A stretch of DNA of 64,000 nt from the NCBI GenBank assembly GCA_947069175.1, contig CAMTDV010000003.1:44111606-44175605 (forward strand), in the 5' to 3' direction. The translations under genes were made by a program, and so were the position numbers. The notes below the pieces were generated by a model that saw nothing but the letters and a program-made list of their open reading frames with translations, searched no databases and was not told the origin of the DNA. Shown piece by piece: positions 11,400-20,918 of the stretch (position 1 is the stretch's first letter; each line of letters starts with the position of its first letter). The stretch is from Scalesia atractyloides. Taxonomy: Eukaryota; Streptophyta; Magnoliopsida; Asterales; Asteraceae.

Positions 11400-11474
11400 G
11401 CGTGTAGCAAGGATCGAACTCGGGACGTGTATAGTTTTTGTTTGCACACAGTCCACCGCTGGACTGTGTGTCTA
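11400..11474 (-). other. tRNA-like module 3 (left LTR of A)
   Basis: A paralogue of module 2: same CACACAGTCCA / TGGACTGTGTG hairpin (11445-11470) and a B-box match GTTCGATCC on the minus strand. The ending gtgtctaacc recurs at 11127, 11296 and 11467, giving a period near 170 bp for the three units. Confidence 0.6.
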
Positions 11475-12325
11475 ACCTGTTTAAACTTCCGATTTTAATT
11501 AATCTTAACTCGTTACTGAACTCGTCTTCTTCATTACGAAACGCAGATATCAATCAACAATCCGATTCGTGATTAATTTAGTTAATAAACATGATGTCTA
11601 GTTTGAATGCATTAAACCGAACAGTTTGGGGAATGAAGATACCGAACAGGTTGTCTTCTTCAGAGAGTCCGGCGAAACTTGTCGGCTCTGTTTTTGAACC
11701 TTCGGCTGAGAGAATCTATCAACAGATTTAAGGGATTAGATATGAAATTGAACTAGTGAGTATTGATTATCAGTACGTGGGAATGTGCATACCGATAACT
11801 AACGAGTTTCCGGCAATTCCAGAAATTTTCCGGCGAACACAGAAAGTCCAGCAATGTCGTCTGTGGTTGATTTTGAGCGATGGGTTAATGTTAGTAAGGT
11901 TCTAACAATAGATTGAAGCCATGAAGTAGAAGTATTTTACCGGTTTGTGTTGAATACGGTTTTCCGGCGACTTTTGCAGAGAATTCCGGCGAACTGATTC
12001 AGATGATCTTGTGGCTCAAGAATGCGACGAAATTGAAATTGAGTATTGATATGATAGTTCTGAATTGCGAGAATGGTCTGAAGCTTGAGTTAAATCAGAA
12101 CTTTGATGAACTTTGGGTTTCAAAAGCCGAAAATGATGAGACTTAAAGTTCAATCAATTTTAACTTGATTAGAAACCGTAATACATCGGTTATAAGCTGA
12201 ACAAGTGAATTAACAACGATTTGACGATTGGTTTGCCGATTACCGTTATTCAGATGGCGCCATCGATTCAACTGAGTTTGTGTATAAGTTTCATTTATGT
12301 TCCTAGAGTTAACAGAAAACACATT

Positions 12326-12404
12326 GTGGCGGAGTGGTTTAGGGAATGAGTGTTAAGTTGTTGCATCGACTCAGCTGACCCGGGTTCGAGTCCCGGCAGC
12401 TTCA
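12326..12404 (+). other. tRNA-like module 4, opposite strand (left LTR of A)
   Basis: The plus strand starts GTGGCGGAGTGG, a match to the A box (TGGCGGAGTGG) as in Leu/Ser-type tRNAs, and contains CCGGGTTCGAGTCCCGG, a perfect 5-bp T-stem with a 7-nt T-loop and B box. About 79 nt long, in the size range of class II tRNAs. A matching acceptor stem is not evident. It is antisense to element A. The copy in the other LTR is at 20640-20718. Confidence 0.7.
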
Positions 12405-12586
12405 TATATTTTTTATTTATTTTATTTTAACTTTTTATCAAATATAATTTTTATAGTTTAGTTTATTTATTATTTATGTATCGTTTTAACTCAAAATAAC
12501 CATAAATAATTAATGCACTTTTATAACTTGGTACTTGATTACAAAACGGAGCGGGTTTTGGAGACCCGATTTTTACAAATGTTACA

Positions 12587-12601
12587 GTATCCCCTACTTT
12601 T
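12587..12601 (-). other. Polypurine tract of element A
   Basis: The minus strand reads AAAAGTAGGGGATAC immediately before the LTR start TGTAACATTTG. This is the plus-strand DNA primer of reverse transcription. Confidence 0.8.
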
Positions 12602-12639
12602 AGGAATTTCGTCCCGAAATTTAAATAGTTGAAGTAGTA

Positions 12640-13097
12640 GGAAAAAGATACGGGTATTTTTCACGCATTGAGTCTTCACGTTCCCAAGTAAACTCAGGTC
12701 CCCGTTTCGACTCCTAGCGTACCCTAACAATTGGAATGCGACTTCGACGAAGACGCTTCTCCCCGTAGTCCATGATCTCCACTGGTCTTTCAACAAAATG
12801 CATGGATTCATCAATCTGAATATCTTCCAGCGGAATATGGAGATTCTCATCAGCGAGGCACTTCTTCAAGTTCGACACGTGGAATGTGGGATGAACTCTG
12901 TTGAGTACTTCTGGTAGGTCAAGCTTGTATGCTACAGGACCTAGTCTTTCGAGAATCTTGAAAGGTCCTACGTAACGTGGTGCTAGCTTCCCCTTTTGAC
13001 CAAAATGAACTACTCCCTTCCACGGTGATACTTTTAAAAGCACATGATTACCAATGTTAAATTCTAAGGGCTTCCGTCGTTTATCTGCGTAACTCTT
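12640..13097 (-). pseudogene. Integrase C-terminus and chromodomain-like end of element A
   Basis: The minus strand reads VLLKVSPWKGV, GPFKILERLGPVAYKLDL, FHVSNLKKCLADE and, after IPIVRVR, a stop in place of the tryptophan that starts the WESKRGPEFTWERED chromodomain-like motif (TGG to TAG near 12713). In chromoviruses this module can steer integration to marked chromatin. The coding region is separated from the integrase core by another stop near 13099. Confidence 0.8.
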
Positions 13098-13996
13098 TTA
13101 ACGACTTTGAGCCGCTAGAAGATTGTTTCGAATTTGATGGATCTTATCTGTGGTTTCTTGGATCAATTTTGGACCAGTAATTTGTGATTCCCCAATTTCG
13201 TGCCAACACACAGGAGATCGGCACTTTCGACCATATAAGGCTTCAAGAGGTGCCATGCCGATGCTCGAATGGTAGCTGTTGTTGTACGAAAATTCAACTA
13301 ACGGTAGGTGGGCGTCCCAATTTCCCTTGAAGTCTATGACACATGCTCTAAGCATATCCTCAAGAGTTTGAATGGTGCGCTCAGACTGTCCATCAGTTTG
13401 AGGATGATAGGCGGTACTAAGATCTAATTGTGTGCCCATAGCGAATTGTACTGCTTGCCATGTTCGTGAGGTGAAACGACCATCATGATCAGAAATAATA
13501 CTTAATGGTACCCCATGCCGGCTTACGATTTCGTTGATATAAATACGAGCAAGCTTTTCGTTCTTGAAATCTCTGCGGATAGGAATAAAGTGAGCTGATT
13601 TTGTAAGTCGGTCTGTAATCACCCATATAGTGTTATACCCACCAGAAGTGCGAGGTAACCCGGTAATGAAATCCATGGTTATATTTTCCCACTTCCATAC
13701 AGGTATTTCTGGTTGGACTAGAAGTCCTGAGGGTCTTTGGTGTTCAGCCTTCACCTTGGAACATGTGAGACACTTGGAAACAAAAACGGCAATATCCTTC
13801 TTCATTCCAGGCCACCAATAGGTGTATCATAGGTCTTGATACATCTTATCGGCTCTTGGGAGTATAGAAGCGTTTTGTGAGCTTCACTCATAAGAGTTTC
13901 ACGAAGATTGTTGTGGTTAGGAATCCAGATACGATCTAGATAATACAGAATACCGTCTGATTTAGTTTCAAGTTTTAGCTCGGCTCCACAGGACAT
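13098..13996 (-). pseudogene. Integrase of element A (frameshifted)
   Basis: Two overlapping minus-strand frames cover it. The core keeps the DDE residues: WVITDRLTKSAHF (first Asp), SDHDGRFTS (second Asp) and DGQSERTIQTLE (Glu). The zinc-binding CC pair is kept (VSKCLTCSKVK), but the second histidine of the HHCC finger is lost where a frameshift and small deletion near 13800-13860 destroy the usual HPG segment. The protein would insert element DNA in the nucleus; this copy is not intact. Confidence 0.85.
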
Positions 13997-14019
13997 CTCT
14001 TTTCGTACATCTTCTTCTG

Positions 14020-15234
14020 TTATTGAAACGTGTTGAGCTTCTCGATTTGATCTTTAATGTCGGTTATAATTTGCGAACATAGAAGATGAATGGAGTTCGC
14101 ATAACCCTTCCGACTAAGTGCATCAGCCACCACATTTGCTTTACCAGGGTGGTATCTAATTTCACAGTCGTAATCATTCAGGAGTTCGACCCATCTTCGT
14201 TGCCTCATATTTAACTCTTTTTTATTAAAGATATGTTGAAGACTCTTGTGGTCAGTGTATATTTCACACTTAGTACCATAGAGATAATGTCTCCATATCT
14301 TAAGAGCGAATACAACGGCTCCAAGTTCTAGGTCATGAGTGGTGTAGTTCTTTTCATGTGTCTTGAGTTGCCTCGAGGCATAAGCTATGACTTTTCCTCT
14401 TTGCATGAGAACGCAACCTAATCCTTGCCCTGACGCGTCGCAATAGACTACGAAATCATCACAACCTTCGGGAAGAGTGAGGATTGGTGCATCACAAAGT
14501 TTTTGTTTAAGAGTTTGAAAAGCTTCTTCTTGCTTGGGTCCCCATACGAATGGTTTTCCCTTATGGGTTAAAGCCGTGAGTGGCACAGCAATGCGAGAGA
14601 AGTTTGAAATGAACCGACGATAATAGCCAGCTAGTCCAAGAAAAGATCTTACTTCAGTTGGTGTACGTGGAGCTTGCCATTCTTGAACTGCTTTGATCTT
14701 TGAAGGGTCAACATGTATTCCTTTGTCAATGACTACATGCCTGAGGAATTGCACCTCTTTTAACCAGAATTCACATTTAGAGAACTTGGCATAAAGCTTT
14801 TCCTTTTCTAGAAGTGCAAGAACGAGTCGAAGATGACGCTCATGATCAGCTTTAGATTTTGAATAAATAAGAATATCCTCGATGAAAACTATAACAAATC
14901 GATCAAGGTAAGGTTTGCAGACTCTGTTCATTAGGTCCATGAAGACAGCTGGTGCATTGGTTAATCCAAACGGCATAACGATGAATTCATAGTGGCCATA
15001 ACGAGTTCGAAAAGCAGTCTTAGGGACGTCTTCTTCATGCACTCTAAGCTGATGATAGCCAGATCGAAGATCGATTTTTGAAAAGCAGCTGGCACCTTGT
15101 AGTTGGTCAAGAAGATCATCTATGCGAGGTAAAGGATAGCGATTTTTGATGGTTAACTTGTTGAGCTCTCTGTAGTCGATGCACATACGAAAAGATCCAT
15201 CTTTCTTCTTTACAAAAAGGACAGGTGCACCCAA
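14020..15234 (-). pseudogene. Reverse transcriptase and RNase H of element A
   Basis: 404 codons open on the minus strand. RT motifs: APVLFVKKKDGSFRMCIDYR, KIDLRSGYHQLR, MPFGLTNAPAVFMDLMN and VFIEDILIYS. The catalytic motif is FIED, not the usual F/Y-I-D-D, so the first catalytic Asp is replaced by Glu. RNase H follows with FVVYCDAS, THDLELGAVVFALKIWRHYL, YTDHKSLQHIF and HPGKANVVADALSR. It lies one base out of frame with gag-protease (a lost G near 15225), and the frame closes after KLNTFQ. Confidence 0.9.
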
Positions 15235-17288
15235 GGCGATGAGCTAGGACGTATGAATCCCTTGTCAGTCAACTCTTGCAATTGACTGGCTAGCTCTTGC
15301 ATTTCAGAGGGGGCTAACCTATATGGAGATTTTGCAACTGGTGTAGCACCAGGTATAAGGTCAATACGGAATTCGACATCTCTGATTGGAGGAAGTCCTG
15401 AAATGTCGTCAGGAAAAACTTGCGGAAAGTCTTTTACTACAGGAATGTCTTCAAGTTTCTTCTCTGTGGTCCCTTTCTTGATGATATGGGCTAAAAACGC
15501 GTCATAATTCTTGCGAAGATATTTTTGAGCTTGAAGACAAGACATTAAGCTGAGCCCTTTCGACGAGGTTTCTCCAATGATTCGAAGAGTCTGACCGTTT
15601 GAAAGAGGAATACGAATAAATTTTTCACAACATACAACTTCCGCATGATGTTGACTGAGCCAATCCATACCGATTATGATGTCGAAACTTCCCAGCTTCA
15701 TAGGAATAAGGTCGACTGAGAAATCGTGGTCGTTTAAGGTGAGTGTACAGTTGCGTAAAATAGAGTCTAATGAAACTGGTTTTCCGTCCGCAACTTCCAC
15801 CGTTATGGATTCCGCGAGCTTATCCCGATTTTTGCTTAAGATGGGTTCAAATTCTAATGACACAAAACTTCTATCCGCACCAGTATCAAATAACATAGAG
15901 GCATATCTACCATTTATAAGAAACGTACCGTTGACCACATTGCCGTCAGCTCTGGCCTGGTTCGCGTTAATATTGAAAGCTCTTCCTCTTGTAGGTGGAG
16001 GAGCTTGGTTCGCTTGATTCACAGGGTTGGCTCGGGCCTGAGCATGAATAATATTAACCTGCCTTGGACATGTGTTTCTGAAATGACTTGGGTCGCCGCA
16101 GTTGAAACAAGCCCGCATAGGTTGGCCCATAGGGTAATTGGGTTGATAGTATGTTTGGGCTAGATGTTGGGTGGGTGGAAATGGTAGTTGTTGTTGTGCT
16201 TGACCCATTAACTGTTGGTGGGTTTGGGTTAAAGGTTGGTGGCGGTTTGTTCGTTGAGGCATGCGGCAGTTTTGAACAGTATGTCCTGCGCGACCGCAGC
16301 CGGTGCAGTATTGGCAAGGATGATCAGGGGAGTGGTGATACTGACAACGGTTACATTTTGGTAATGGGCCTGTGTAGGGTCTTCTGTATGGCGCGGGTGA
16401 AGGAGTGACTTGAGTGTTGGGTGCAACAGGAATAGGGGTGTTGGTTTGGGTGACTGCAAAATTTCTGGTGTTACGCTTCCTCTTGTTAGCAAACTTAGAG
16501 GAAGAAATGGGGTGGTTTGAGGTTTGTCCCTCAACAGGGGCTTTCTTCTTCTCTTCTTTGAACTTCCCATTACGAATTCGGTTTTCAGTCAGTTCAGTTG
16601 CCAACTCGATGGCAGCTTCAAGTGTTACCGGTGAAACGCTGAGAACCGAATCTTGGATTTTCGAGGGAAGTCCTCGAATATAATGCTCGATCAGGCGATA
16701 GGTTGGAGTGAATAAATTTGGAACCATTTGGTTCAATTCCAAGAACCTCTTGTTGTAAGTAGAGTGATCACCCTCCTTTTGCCTTAGAGCATGAAATTCA
16801 TCCTCCAACTTCTTAATTTCACTTCTAGGACAGAAACGCCTAGTCATGATTTCCCTTAACTCCTCCCAAGTTAAGGCCATCGCATCTTCAGTTCCCCACT
16901 TTCCTTTCTCAGTATTCCACCAAGTGAGAGCTACACCAAGTAGTCTCCCGGTGGCGTAACGAACCTTGCGATCCTCAGGACAATCGCAGTTTAGGAAGGC
17001 GTTTTCCATCTCCTCGAACCAATGTAGGAGAGCAGTGACACCCTCGGTCCCTTCGAATTTTGGAGGATCACAGGACTTAAAATGTTTGTAAGAGCACTTG
17101 TTGGTAGGAGGGTTGTCGATGTTCTGGTCCTGTTGTTGAGGAGGGTTAGTAGGATTTGTAGCAAGGGCTTGTTGTACTTGTACCACGATGTCAGGCAATA
17201 TCGTGGCCATTTGTTTCGCGATATGAGTGGCCAAACGTTCCTGAGACTTTCCCGATCTTTTACCCCTTCGATGCTGTCTAGACGACAT
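15210..17288 (-). CDS. Gag-protease of element A, 692 aa
   Basis: A long open frame on the minus strand starting MSSRQHRRGKRSGKSQ. Domains in order: basic N-terminus; gag core with CSYKHFKSCDPPKFEGTEG and LTWWNTEKG (about residues 60-250); two CCHC zinc knuckles, CTGCGRAGHTVQNC and CFNCGDPSHFRNTC; aspartic protease with LFDTGADRSFVS near residue 470; then the linker to RT (SPYRLAPSEMQEL). It ends early (SPWVHLSFL) because one G is missing near 15225; the RT continues in the next frame. Gag packages RNA, and the protease matures the particle. Intact except for the join. Confidence 0.9.
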   Translation of the reverse strand: MSSRQHRRGKRSGKSQERLATHIAKQMATILPDIVVQVQQALATNPTNPPQQQDQNIDNPPTNKCSYKHFKSCDPPKFEGTEGVTALLHWFEEMENAFLNCDCPEDRKVRYATGRLLGVALTWWNTEKGKWGTEDAMALTWEELREIMTRRFCPRSEIKKLEDEFHALRQKEGDHSTYNKRFLELNQMVPNLFTPTYRLIEHYIRGLPSKIQDSVLSVSPVTLEAAIELATELTENRIRNGKFKEEKKKAPVEGQTSNHPISSSKFANKRKRNTRNFAVTQTNTPIPVAPNTQVTPSPAPYRRPYTGPLPKCNRCQYHHSPDHPCQYCTGCGRAGHTVQNCRMPQRTNRHQPLTQTHQQLMGQAQQQLPFPPTQHLAQTYYQPNYPMGQPMRACFNCGDPSHFRNTCPRQVNIIHAQARANPVNQANQAPPPTRGRAFNINANQARADGNVVNGTFLINGRYASMLFDTGADRSFVSLEFEPILSKNRDKLAESITVEVADGKPVSLDSILRNCTLTLNDHDFSVDLIPMKLGSFDIIIGMDWLSQHHAEVVCCEKFIRIPLSNGQTLRIIGETSSKGLSLMSCLQAQKYLRKNYDAFLAHIIKKGTTEKKLEDIPVVKDFPQVFPDDISGLPPIRDVEFRIDLIPGATPVAKSPYRLAPSEMQELASQLQELTDKGFIRPSSSPWVHLSFL

Positions 17289-18084
17289 CTACAGGATCAT
17301 AAAATGAGAAGATTGTGAGTTTATGGTGTCTTTTTAGGTGTCATGTGTCTTTAAGAAAATGAAAATAACATAAATATCAATAATGCAACTACATCCATAG
17401 GATGTCTTGGGTTCGCTCATGTTGGGCCTCAAATGTCTCCCATACCTTCACCTATATAGTCATGTGGGCCCCCATGGCTATTGGCTTGGTAGGATTCACA
17501 TTGGTATTGGCAATTTAACACTCGCATCCCCCGAATGCAAACCACAAAATATGTTCATGAGATGTTTGGTCGGAACGTGTCCAGGTGTAGACACAATGAC
17601 AACTCAAAGTGGGATTAGTTCACACGACGTTTGATATAGCATGCTTTGGCCTAATAAGTACTTCGCACTCTCATCGTTAGTCCCCAGGTAGGCAAACTGG
17701 TCCTTTATTTTGGATTTATACGAATGCCAGCCTAGACAGGACGTTCCGACTACCGGTACTAGTACCCTTCCAGTTACTACATGCCCGTCATGAGAACTCA
17801 CTTTGATGAGATTTGAAAACACGAAAATCATTGTAAAATCAATCATGATGTGGTGTGTGCTTTCATGGATGTGATATGTTATGAGCATACGATTTCATGA
17901 TAGACATTATTTGATAATACATACTTATGAACATGCTTGCACAATATCAAATGTAACATTTAACATAAAACATACAAACATTATGAAATTTGGCATATAA
18001 CACACAAAATTCTTATAAGTTTCTAATCGACTATAGTATAAGCTCTAAGGGTCTAATAACCTATCCTATATCCCTATAGTCATG
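17289..18084 (-). other. Leader of element A; no convincing ORF
   Basis: About 800 bp between the primer site and gag. A 94-codon open stretch at 17604-17888 has no recognisable motif, and I do not call it a gene. Elements B, C and D carry longer extra ORFs at this position. Confidence 0.5.
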
Positions 18085-18096
18085 GCTCTGATACCA
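18085..18096 (-). other. Primer binding site of element A
   Basis: The minus strand reads TGGTATCAGAGC exactly, three bases inside the 5' LTR edge at 18100: initiator tRNA-Met priming. Confidence 0.95.
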
Positions 18097-18566
18097 ATCT
18101 GTCACACCCCGACCCGCAACGGAAATAAGAGTCGGGGCATAATTGGGTTATCACCAAAGCACATGAAATTTACTATTATGTTTCATAATTAATAAAGTCA
18201 AAGTTACATTTTCAAACATCTAAACATGTTCATTCAATACAAGGAAATAACCAAACATAACAATCCCAATACTAAATCATTTTATTCTTCTAATCCAGGT
18301 CCTATGTGTTCCTAGCTGCTGCTGGTTCACCTGTATCATGTGTAAAATGGGAGTTTTTGGGTCAACATAAGTTGGCGAGTGAACCTTATTAGATAAACAT
18401 TTAATAATGATTTCATGGTTAGTTTATCAATGAAATATTGTGCATAAGCATAAATGAGCAGATGTAAATAATCAAGCATTGGAAAATAGCAGTTACAATT
18501 ATAACATACAATAACACTTGCTAGCATACATGAATATACCAATATCATACGATAACTAACATAAAT

Positions 18567-18825
18567 GAACTGTGCGATCAAGGCTCAATCAAACGGAGCC
18601 GATCATATTGCATGTACTGAGAATGTAAAATGAACTGTGCGATCAAGGCTCAATCAAACAGAGCCGATCGTATTGCATTTACTGAAAATGTAAAATGAAC
18701 TGTGCGATCAAGGCTCAATCAAACAGAGCCGATCGTATTGCATGTACTGAAAATGTAAAATGAACTGTGCGATCAAGGCTCAATCAAACGGAGCCGATCG
18801 TATGCGGGCACGCCAGGTTCAACCG
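18567..18825. repeat. 65-bp x 4 tandem array, right LTR copy
   Basis: Same array as 10254-10512, with units at 65-bp spacing (18567, 18632, 18697, 18762). Confidence 0.95.
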
Positions 18826-19373
18826 CATAATAAAATGGGGAACAAGCTCAACACTCATAAATGGGGAGCGGCGGCCTCGGCAATTGCATGTACTGAAATA
18901 ATAATTTGCATCCAATAATAACTACTTAACAGCAACAAACTAAATACACATGTTCATGATATGATGTATGCACAATGGTTTAGTTATAATATGTATATAT
19001 AAACAAAGACACATGATACACCCCAAAAACGTGATTAAAACGGGGAATTTGTAAGATTCACTCACATTGGGTGCGTTGAACTGGAGATGGTGAGATGCGC
19101 ACGATTTAGATGAGCGAACCGACGAGGAATACTAACCTAAATAATAATGGAAAAATATATTAAATGGATGGATTTTATTAAGGATTTTAATAAGATTTTT
19201 AGATATATTTTTGTGAGTTTATGGCTATTTCCTATCTTTAAAAATGTTATTTTAAGTATTTTTAATTGATTTTTAAATTAAATTAAATAAATAAAAATAT
19301 AAAAAAAAAAATTATTATTATTTTTTTAAGCGTTGACCGTTGACCGTTGACCGGTTCGGTCAGCGAATAAACC

Positions 19374-19446
19374 TGCGCCGGGTGGGATTCGAACCGGCGA
19401 CCTCCCGTTCGCGTGCACGCAGCTCTACCAACTGAGCTACATGTCT
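19374..19446 (-). other. tRNA-like module 1 (right LTR of A)
   Basis: Differs from 11060-11132 by one base (agctacatgtct instead of agctacgtgtct). A and B boxes are unchanged. Confidence 0.75.
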
Positions 19447-19545
19447 AACCCGAAATAAACTCGTTTTTAATTATATTTATACACTTATTTGAATTAACCG
19501 AAAATTCCTTTATTTGCAAAAACGTTTTAATTCAATTGGACCGGT

Positions 19546-19620
19546 GCTCGTGACGAGTTTCGAACGCGCGACGTGTAGTTCATATTGCACACAGTCCACC
19601 GCTGGACTGTGTGTCTAACC
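19546..19620 (-). other. tRNA-like module 2 (right LTR of A)
   Basis: Copy of 11232-11306 with the hairpin at 19588-19613 intact. One base differs near the B box (cgcgcgac instead of cgcgtgac). Confidence 0.6.
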
Positions 19621-19713
19621 CGGTTATATTCTTGGTTTTTATTATACTTAACAACTATCTGTTTTAACCCGGTTTAGTTCTTGATCAAAAAGGCATGTTA
19701 TTACACAAGGCGT

Positions 19714-19788
19714 GCGTGTAGCAAGGATCGAACTCGGGACGTGTATAGTTTTTGTTTGCACACAGTCCACCGCTGGACTGTGTGTCTA
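19714..19788 (-). other. tRNA-like module 3 (right LTR of A)
   Basis: Copy of 11400-11474 with the hairpin at 19759-19784 intact. Confidence 0.6.
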
Positions 19789-20639
19789 ACCTGTTTAAAC
19801 TTCCAATTTTAATTAATCTTAACTCGTTACTGAACTCGTCTTCTTCATTACGAAACACAGATATCAATCAACAATCCGATTCGTGATTAATTTAGTTAAT
19901 AAACATGATGTCTAGTTTGAATGCTTTGAACCGAACAGTTTGGGGAATGAAGATACCGAACAGGTTGTCTTCTTCAGAGAGTCCGGCGAAACTTGTCGGC
20001 TCTGTTTTTGAACCTTCGGCTGAGAGAATCTATCAACAGATTTAAGGGATTAGATATGAAATTGAACTAGTGAGTATTGATTATCAGTACGTTGGAATGT
20101 GCATACCGATAACTAACGAGTTTCCGGCAATTTCAGAAATTTTCCGGCGAACACAGAAAGTCCAGCAGTGTCGTCTGTGGTTGATTTTGAGCGATGGGTT
20201 AATGTTAGTAAGGTTCTAACAATAGATTGAAGCCATGAAGTAGAAGTATTTTACCGGTTTGTATTGAATACGGTTTTCCGGCAACTTTTGCAGAGAATTC
20301 CGGCGAACTGATTCAGATGATCTTGTGGCTCAAGAATGCGACGAAATTGAAATTGAGTATTGATATGATAGTTCTGAATTGCGAGAATGGTCTGAAGCTT
20401 GAGTTAAATCAGAACTTTGATGAACTTTTGGTTTCAAAAGCCGAAAATGATGAGACTTAAAGTTCAATCAATTTTAACTTGATTAGAAACCGTAATACAT
20501 CGGTTATAAGCTGAACAAGTGAATTAACAACGATTTGACGATTGGTTTGCCGATTACCGTTATTCAGATGGCGCCGTCGGTTCAACTGAGTTTGTGTATA
20601 AGTTTCATTTATGTTCCTAGAGTTAACAGAAAACACATT

Positions 20640-20718
20640 GTGGCGGAGTGGTTTAGGGAATGAGTGTTAAGTTGTTGCAGCGACTCAGCTGACCCGGGTT
20701 CGAGTCCCGGCAGCTTCA
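20640..20718 (+). other. tRNA-like module 4 (right LTR of A)
   Basis: Copy of 12326-12404 with one base changed outside the boxes (ttgcagcgac instead of ttgcatcgac). The T-arm is intact. Confidence 0.7.
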
Positions 20719-20918
20719 TATATTTTTTATTTATTTTATTTTAACTTTTTATCAAATATAATTTTTATAGTTTATTTTATTTATTAATTATGTATCGTTT
20801 TAACTCAAAATAACCATAAATAATTAATGCACTTTTATAACTTGGTACTTGATTACAAAACGGAGCGGGTTTTGGAGACCCGATTTTTACAAATGTTACA
20901 GTATCGAACGCGCATCCC

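Larger units (their letters stand above)
9787..12586 (-). mobile_element. 3' LTR of element A, 2800 bp
   Basis: The plus-strand ends are TGTCACACC and ATGTTACA, the TGT..ACA ends of this LTR class. It is nearly identical to 18100-20900. In plus-strand order it holds a 4 x 65-bp tandem repeat (10254-10512), three TTGACC motifs (11017-11050), three tandem units of about 170 bp each with a minus-strand tRNA-like module (11060-11474), and a plus-strand tRNA-like module (12326-12404). Confidence 0.9.
9787..20900 (-). mobile_element. Element A: Ty3/gypsy chromovirus with tRNA-like modules in its LTRs
   Basis: A minus-strand LTR retrotransposon of about 11.1 kb with two LTRs of 2800 and 2801 bp that differ at few positions, so it is a fairly young insertion, younger than element B. 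Gene order on the minus strand: primer site, gag, protease, RT, RNase H, integrase, chromodomain-like end, polypurine tract. No clean target duplication is seen: the left flank is tatcc and the right flank gtatc, and the host LTR does not resume on the right, pointing to a deletion after insertion. The genes carry frameshifts, stops and a changed RT catalytic residue. Confidence 0.9.
18100..20900 (-). mobile_element. 5' LTR of element A, 2801 bp
   Basis: Near-identical to 9787-12586 with the same internal modules: tandem 65-bp array at 18567-18825, TTGACC triplet at 19330-19363, tRNA-like modules at 19374-19446, 19546-19620 and 19714-19788 (minus) and 20640-20718 (plus). Confidence 0.9.

Noticed and set aside
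11060..11474. SINE insertions
   Set aside because: No poly(A)/T tail or target duplications around each unit; the units form a regular tandem of about 170 bp.
17604..17888. Leader ORF of element A comparable to those of B, C and D
   Set aside because: 94 codons, no low-complexity or helical pattern, and no motif; likely chance.
9782..20905. Target site duplication for element A (tatcc / gtatc)
   Set aside because: Not identical, and the right flank is not the continuation of the interrupted LTR.
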